From contig NZ_CP022098.1 of NCBI RefSeq assembly GCF_002305875.1, positions 9,920,001-9,984,000 of the forward strand: a stretch of DNA of 64,000 bases, read 5' to 3'. The stretch comes from Cystobacter fuscus. Its GTDB lineage: Bacteria; Myxococcota; Myxococcia; Myxococcales; Myxococcaceae. A program made the position numbers and the translations under genes. Below the pieces are notes generated by a model. It had not been told where the DNA came from and did not search any database. It was given only the letters and a program-made list of their open reading frames with translations. Positions 59,458 to 64,000 of the stretch are shown here, one piece after another (the stretch's first letter is position 1; each line of letters begins with the position of its first letter).

Positions 59458-61011
59458 ATGCAGACGCCCACCGCCCTACCCTTCCTCCTCGCGCAGGCGC
59501 CCTCCCCCCAGCCCCCCGCCACGCAGCCCGGCGTACCGGAGACGGGCACGCCCCCACCTCCGCCCGGCGGCGGCACCGTGGACACCGTGGTGGGCGTGGG
59601 CGTCGCGGTGCTGTTCGTGGCCCTCCTGGTGGCCGCGGCGCGCAAGCTCTTCTTCAAGCGCCGCCCCGAGCTGCCCGGCAAGCCAGCCGCGCCGGCAGAC
59701 AAGCCCGCCCTACCCGCGGAGAGCCCGGAGCTGCGCATACAGCTGCCGCCCACCGAGGCGGAGCTCGCCCGGCGCCGCGAGGCGGAGGAGCTTCATGCCC
59801 GGGCCGAGTCCCTCACCCGTCAGCGCGAGGAGACCGCGCGCGCCGCGAAGGCCGCCACCAGCGCCGAGGAGCGCGCCCGGCTGGAGGCCGAGGTGCGTGC
59901 CCTCAAGGAGCGCGAGGAGGAGGAGAAGCGCGCCGAGTACCGCGCGAAGAAGGCGGTGGAGGACGAGGCGCGCGAGCGCCGCAAACGGGAGCGCGAGGAG
60001 GCCGAGCGGCTCGTGCGCGAGGAGAAGGAGCGCGCCCAGGCGGCGGTCGAGGAGGCCCGGCGCGCCGAGGAGGCGGAGGCCCGCGCCAAGGTGGAGGCCG
60101 AGGCGGGCCGCACGCTCGCGCAAGGCCTGGATCGCACGCGCAACCAGGGCTTCATGGCGCGGCTCAATGGCCTGTTCGGCGCCAACCGCCAGGTGGACGA
60201 GTCGGTGCTCGCGGAGATGGAGGAGATCCTCTTCACGGCGGACATCGGCGTGCGCACCGCGAGCAACCTCGTGGAGGTGGCGCGCGAGAAGCTCAAGCGC
60301 AACGAGCTGAGCGACGCGAGCCGCATCAAGTCGCTCATCCGCGAGGAGGTGACGCGCATCGTGGACCTGCCGGTGCCGCGCACGCTGGAGGGCGGCGGCC
60401 CGCCGCACGTGGTGATGGTGGTGGGCGTCAACGGAGCGGGGAAGACGACCACCATCGGCAAGCTGTCCGCGCAGCTCACCGGCCAGGGCAAGAAGGTGGT
60501 GCTGGCGGCGGGCGACACGTTCCGCGCCGCCGCCGCCGAGCAGCTCGACGTGTGGGCGGACCGGGCGAAGGCCGAGCTCATCAAGGGCAACGAGGGCGCG
60601 GACCCGGGCTCCGTCATCTTCGAGGCGATCAAGAAGGCGCAGGCCTCGGGCGCGGACGTGGTCATCGCGGACACGGCGGGCCGGCTGCACACCAAGGTGA
60701 ACCTCATGGACGAGCTGAAGAAGGTGAAGCGCGTCATCGACAAGGCGCTGCCCGGGGCTCCCCACGAGGTGCTGCTGGTGCTCGACTCCACCAACGGCCA
60801 GAACGCCATCCAGCAGGCGCGGCAGTTCCACGACGCGGTGGGCGTCACGGCGCTCGCGCTCACCAAGCTGGACGGAACCGCCAAGGGCGGCGTCATCATC
60901 GGCATCTGCGACGAGCTGAAGCTGCCCGTGGTGTGGGTGGGCGTCGGCGAGAAGGTCGCCGACCTGCGCCGCTTCGAGCCCCGCGAGTTCGTCCAGGCGC
61001 TGTTCGACTGA
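59458..61011 (+). CDS. ftsY: Signal recognition particle receptor FtsY
   Basis: 517 residues from ATG 59458. A membrane helix (VVGVGVAVLFVALLVAAARKLFF) near residue 50 is followed by a long charged coiled-coil (about 100-225, EEERARLEAEVRALKEREEEEKRAEYRAKK), as in myxobacterial FtsY. The NG domain is complete: the N domain MARLNGLFGANRQVDESVLAEMEEILFTADIGVRT, G1 GVNGAGKTTTIGKL at about 323, AGDTFRAAAAEQL, DTAGRLHTK at about 404, TKLDGTAKGGVIIGI at about 468 and PVVWVGVGEKVADLRRFEPREFVQALFD at the end. It docks SRP-bound ribosomes at the inner membrane. Confidence 0.95.
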   Translation: MQTPTALPFLLAQAPSPQPPATQPGVPETGTPPPPPGGGTVDTVVGVGVAVLFVALLVAAARKLFFKRRPELPGKPAAPADKPALPAESPELRIQLPPTEAELARRREAEELHARAESLTRQREETARAAKAATSAEERARLEAEVRALKEREEEEKRAEYRAKKAVEDEARERRKREREEAERLVREEKERAQAAVEEARRAEEAEARAKVEAEAGRTLAQGLDRTRNQGFMARLNGLFGANRQVDESVLAEMEEILFTADIGVRTASNLVEVAREKLKRNELSDASRIKSLIREEVTRIVDLPVPRTLEGGGPPHVVMVVGVNGAGKTTTIGKLSAQLTGQGKKVVLAAGDTFRAAAAEQLDVWADRAKAELIKGNEGADPGSVIFEAIKKAQASGADVVIADTAGRLHTKVNLMDELKKVKRVIDKALPGAPHEVLLVLDSTNGQNAIQQARQFHDAVGVTALALTKLDGTAKGGVIIGICDELKLPVVWVGVGEKVADLRRFEPREFVQALFD

Positions 61012-61025
61012 CGCTCGACTGACGC

Positions 61026-62807
61026 CTACGGCTGCAGCCCCTTCATCAGGCCCGGCAGCAGCTCCTCCATGAGCTTGAGCGTCTCCGGGTCCATCTGGCC
61101 GCCGCCCATCAGCGCCCCCAGGTTGGGCTCGCCCAGGTCCTCGTCCCCGTGGGCCTCCTTCCACCAGCGCACGCGCAGGCGCTCCAGCTCCTTGGCATTC
61201 GAGGGGCTCGCCTTGGCGAGCTCCTGGGTGAAGCACTCCCCGCACGTCCACTTGAAGCGGTACGTGTCCACGTAGGAGCGCATGCCCTTGAAGAAGGCCT
61301 CGTCCCCGATGAGCTTGCGCGAGGCGTGGTGCAACAGCGGCGCCTTGCCGTACACCAGCGCGCCGTACTGCAGCGGATCCTCGAAGCCCGAGGTGGGCCG
61401 GTCCGCCGGCGCGTCCTTGCCGCCCGACAACCTCAGCATGTGGTAGGCCGACACGAGCGCCTCCTGCCGCATCTGCTCGGCCACCGCGCGCCCGTGCTTC
61501 CACTCCATGTAGAGCAGCGCCGTGTACTGGGCGAGCGACTCGTCCACCACCGGCGCGTTGATGGGATCCGAGCCCACCAGCCCCGCGAAGTACTGGTGCG
61601 CCACCTCGTGGGCCACGGTGAACTCGAGCGTGCGCTCCAGCGCCTTGCCCAGCAGCCCGAGCGGCGCCGTGTCCCCGCCCATCGCCTGCAAGAGGCCCTG
61701 CATCTGCCCCATCCCCGGCAGCCCCTCGAGCGCGCCCGCCGGGTCCGCCGCCCCCCGGTAGAGCGACGTGCCCACCGTGACGAGGCCCGGAAACTCCATG
61801 CCGCCCGCACCCCCCGACAACGGCGCCTCCACCACCCGGAAGGTCTTGAAGGGCAGGGGCCCCAGGCGCCGCTCGAACTCGGTGAGCGCGTCGCTCGCGT
61901 ACTTGAGCACGCGCCTGCCCACCTGAGCGTCCCGGGCCGCGAAGTGACTCTCCACGCTGACGCCATTCACCGTCGCCGTGGCACTCTCGTAGCCGCGCGA
62001 GGCGAACACCGGAAAGTCGCGCACCGCGCCCGCCGCGAAGCTGTAGCGCAGGCGGCCATCCTTCTGGGGCACCTCGCCCATCGCCACGCCCGTGACGTGC
62101 ACCTTCCAGGCACTGGGAACGATGACGTTGGCGAGCACGTGGGCGGGCTCGTACAGCGCCAGGTCGCCCACGCCGGTGGGACCGCCCCAGGGCGTGCCGC
62201 TCGCGTCGAGCGGAGGCACCCGGGGCACCACGCCCACCAGGCTCACGAAGTCCTCCGTCGCGGAGAAGGCCCCATAGTCACCGGCCTCGTTGTTCCCTCC
62301 GCCCGAGGCCCCGAGCGCCCCCAACAGCGACGCCGTGCCCGGCTGCGCGCGAGGCACCCGCCCCTCCAGATCCAGTTCCACCACCACCGCGCTCCCCGGG
62401 GCGAGCGGCTCGGCCAGCGGCAGCAGGTAGAGGCCGTCCTCGGGGCGCCGCGGCTTCACGGGCTTGCCGTTCACCGTCACCTCGGAGAGGGACATCCGGG
62501 GCGCGAAGGCGTTGGGGGTGAGGCGCAGGGGGATGGCGTCGAGCGGACGGCCGCGCACGCTCCACTCCACCCGGAGGTGGCCCTTCACCGCGCGCGCGTC
62601 CGGGTCCACCTCGAGCTGCACCTGGTAGCGGGGAAGCTCCTCCAGGGGCCCGAGCGCACGCGCCGCGCGTGCCCGCTCCTCGGTCTTGAGGTGCTGCAGC
62701 GAGAACTGCACCTCGGGCGGGACGAAGTCGCCGGCGGCGGCGATCCCAGGAGCGAACAACAGGGCGAGCAGCGGCCAGTGACGCGGATGGGCGGGCATGG
62801 GGGACAT
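61026..62807 (-). CDS. M1-like metallopeptidase, exported
   Basis: 593 residues from ATG 62807. A signal peptide (RHWPLLALLFAPGIAAAGD) is followed by an M1-like beta domain (YQVQLEVDPDARAVKGHLRVEWSVRG, MSLSEVTVNGKPV). The gluzincin site is complete: HEVAHQYFAGLVGSDPINAPVVDESLAQYTALLYMEW with the second glutamate 18 residues on. The GAMEN-like exopeptidase motif appears as GGAGGMEFPGLV, so an aminopeptidase-type active site is likely. The C-terminal ARM-like part is short, as in the M1 subgroup of exported single-domain proteins. The target peptides are not known. Confidence 0.85.
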   Translation of the reverse strand: MSPMPAHPRHWPLLALLFAPGIAAAGDFVPPEVQFSLQHLKTEERARAARALGPLEELPRYQVQLEVDPDARAVKGHLRVEWSVRGRPLDAIPLRLTPNAFAPRMSLSEVTVNGKPVKPRRPEDGLYLLPLAEPLAPGSAVVVELDLEGRVPRAQPGTASLLGALGASGGGNNEAGDYGAFSATEDFVSLVGVVPRVPPLDASGTPWGGPTGVGDLALYEPAHVLANVIVPSAWKVHVTGVAMGEVPQKDGRLRYSFAAGAVRDFPVFASRGYESATATVNGVSVESHFAARDAQVGRRVLKYASDALTEFERRLGPLPFKTFRVVEAPLSGGAGGMEFPGLVTVGTSLYRGAADPAGALEGLPGMGQMQGLLQAMGGDTAPLGLLGKALERTLEFTVAHEVAHQYFAGLVGSDPINAPVVDESLAQYTALLYMEWKHGRAVAEQMRQEALVSAYHMLRLSGGKDAPADRPTSGFEDPLQYGALVYGKAPLLHHASRKLIGDEAFFKGMRSYVDTYRFKWTCGECFTQELAKASPSNAKELERLRVRWWKEAHGDEDLGEPNLGALMGGGQMDPETLKLMEELLPGLMKGLQP

Positions 62808-62872
62808 GGTACACCCCGGGTGCATCCACTTCCCGCGCCCACGCCCCCTTCGCCTCTCCTATTGAGCACCGG

Positions 62873-63597
62873 ATGACCTCTCCCACCGATCCCCACGGCG
62901 CCCCACCCTCCCCCGGGCCCGAGCAACGACCCCCACCCCCCCCGTTCTTGCCGCGTGCGCGCATGCCCCGCCCCCCACCGGTGTGCGCGGCCCTCATCGG
63001 CGGCTCGGTGGCCCTGTTCGTCGTGGATGCCGTGCTGAGCCAGGGCGAGACCCTGCGCGGGGGCCTGGGGCCCGTCTTCCAGTGGCTCGCCCTCTACGGG
63101 CCCCTCGTCCAGGACGGCCAGTACTGGCGGGTGCTCGGCTGCATCCTCACCCACGGAGGCCCGCTCCACCTGGCCTTCAACATGTGGGTGGCGTACTCGC
63201 TCGGCACGCCCTTCGAGCGCGCCATCGGCAGCGGACGCTTCCTGCTGCTGTCCATCATCGCCGCGCTGGGCTCGTCCGCCTTCGCCCTGCTGTTCAACTT
63301 CAAGGTGGTCACCGTCGGGGCCTCGGGGATGATCCTCGGCTACGGAGGCGCCATGCTCGTCACCGCCACGCGCGAGTTCCGCCGCGGCATCATCTTCTGG
63401 CTGGCGCAGGTGGCGGTGCTCAGCCTGATTCCCGGCGTGAGCTGGGCGGGGCACCTCGGCGGCTTCCTCTTCGGCCTGCCCGTGGGCGTCGCCCTGCGCG
63501 CCGGGCCCGCGTCTTCGCTCGCGCCGCGCCGCTGCTGCTCGCCATCGCGGGGGTGGTGGTCTACATCACCGCGCACCCGGAGCGCTTCCGGGGCTAG
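62873..63597 (+). CDS. Rhomboid intramembrane protease, apparent frameshift near the end
   Basis: From ATG 62873 the frame gives a proline-rich N-terminus, then a rhomboid membrane domain: VCAALIGGSVALFVVDAVL, GQYWRVLGCILTHGGPLHLAFNMWVAYSLG, the catalytic serine in VTVGASGMILGYGGAML, and the catalytic histidine in VSWAGHLGGFLFGLP. This frame has no stop in the window. Near 63500, after GVALRAG, the sensible protein continues only in the -1 frame, giving RARVFARAAPLLLAIAGVVVYITAHPERFRG and a stop at 63597. One base therefore appears missing in a GC-rich run (around GCGCGCCGGGCCCGCG). Both catalytic residues precede the shift. It may be a sequencing error or a real mutation removing the last helix. 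Confidence 0.7.
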
Positions 63598-63615
63598 ACG
63601 CCCCGGGCGGGAGCA

Positions 63616-64000
63616 TCAGAAGCGCAGTCCCCCGGCCGAGGCCGCCCGGGGATCGTTGATGACGCCATCGCACACGCCGCCGCAGACGGAGTCCGGACTG
63701 AGCGGCTGCGAGGTCGCCACCACCGTGCCCACGGCGGCGGCGGCCACCACCGCGCCCACGCCCGCCCAGAAGTACCAGCGCTGGGTGAGGGGCTTGCTCA
63801 CGGCGACCTCCGCCGGCGGCTGGGTGAAGGGCGAAGGCTCGGCCACGGCGCTGGGCGTGAGCACCGGCGCCCGGGGCTCGTCCGTCTTCGCGAGCGCACC
63901 CGGACGCAGGTTGAAGTTGACGGTGTACTCCTTGCCGGCGCGCACCGCGATGCGCTGCGACTCGGGGCGGAAGCCCTCCTGCTCGACGACGATCTCGTGC
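63616..64000 (-). CDS. PEGA-domain protein with C-terminal membrane helix (partial at right edge)
   Basis: Only the last 127 codons lie in the window. The part at the edge (HEIVVEQEGFRPESQRIAVRAGKEYTVNFNLRPG) is the end of a PEGA domain. A proline-rich linker leads to one helix (WYFWAGVGAVVAAAAVGTVVATS) and a short tail with Cys (DSVCGGVCDGVIN). Such endings are common in myxobacterial proteins with N-terminal TPR or signal regions. The N-terminus lies beyond the window. It is convergent with the rhomboid gene. Confidence 0.65.
   Translation of the reverse strand, partial: HEIVVEQEGFRPESQRIAVRAGKEYTVNFNLRPGALAKTDEPRAPVLTPSAVAEPSPFTQPPAEVAVSKPLTQRWYFWAGVGAVVAAAAVGTVVATSQPLSPDSVCGGVCDGVINDPRAASAGGLRF

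Overview
The window is about 70% G+C and densely packed, and it looks like a chromosomal segment of a myxobacterium, most likely of the Cystobacter/Archangium group. Reasons: an ELW-repeat lipoprotein, Ser/Thr kinases with HRDIS loops and PEGA tails, an MJ0042/GYF/AgmX-type protein, many lipoproteins with LGAC-like lipoboxes, frequent GTG/TTG starts and 4-bp overlapping operons. Housekeeping anchors are rnpB (RNase P RNA), ftsY, cdd, deoA and deoC. I saw no tRNA, rRNA, CRISPR array, insertion sequence or prophage.

Layout. 1-5.4 kb: the C-terminally cut ELW-repeat lipoprotein with a hairpin over its start codon, an FAD monooxygenase, a decayed kinase and a membrane protein. 5.4-10.7 kb: a tightly overlapped five-gene operon on the minus strand (sigma-like factor, small HTH-like protein, ImmA/IrrE-type metallopeptidase, NurA-like protein, HerA-like ATPase). 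This is the most interesting locus: its enzymes suggest a DNA-end-processing machine under the control of a protease and a dedicated sigma-like factor. 10.9-18 kb: a membrane protein, an aldo/keto reductase remnant, two tandem RlaP-type nucleotidyltransferases and the DUF2157/DUF4401/GDYXXLXY membrane trio. 18-25.5 kb: a methyltransferase, ZIP transporter, MscS channel, receiver protein, UshA-like/tetraheme lipoprotein and LysM lytic transglycosylase.

25.5-37.2 kb (minus strand): an AAA ATPase, a PEGA-tailed kinase, a four-gene lipoprotein/ABC-exporter operon and a PspA/solute-binding-protein/coiled-coil group. 37.4-47 kb: a nucleoside-salvage region. Minus-strand deoA-PilZ-cdd-yfhO, then an amidohydrolase of the adenosine/SAH deaminase type, diverge from a BMP-type nucleoside ABC importer (ATPase plus two permeases). 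47-54.7 kb: a degenerate HATPase protein, an outer-membrane protein with a phosphohexomutase, a DksA-like protein, deoC, and tandem ComEC-like metallo-beta-lactamase lipoproteins with DUF3006. 54.7-64 kb: the AgmX-like protein, small zinc-ribbon proteins, rnpB, ftsY, an M1-like peptidase, a rhomboid protease with an apparent frameshift, and a partial PEGA protein at the right edge.

How the genes work together. The salvage genes form a route from nucleoside import through deamination and phosphorolysis to deoxyribose-phosphate cleavage, with a c-di-GMP-type PilZ protein built into the operon. Several convergent gene pairs are separated by strong GC hairpins without U-tracts, whereas the nucleoside importer operon and rnpB end in hairpin plus U-run terminators.
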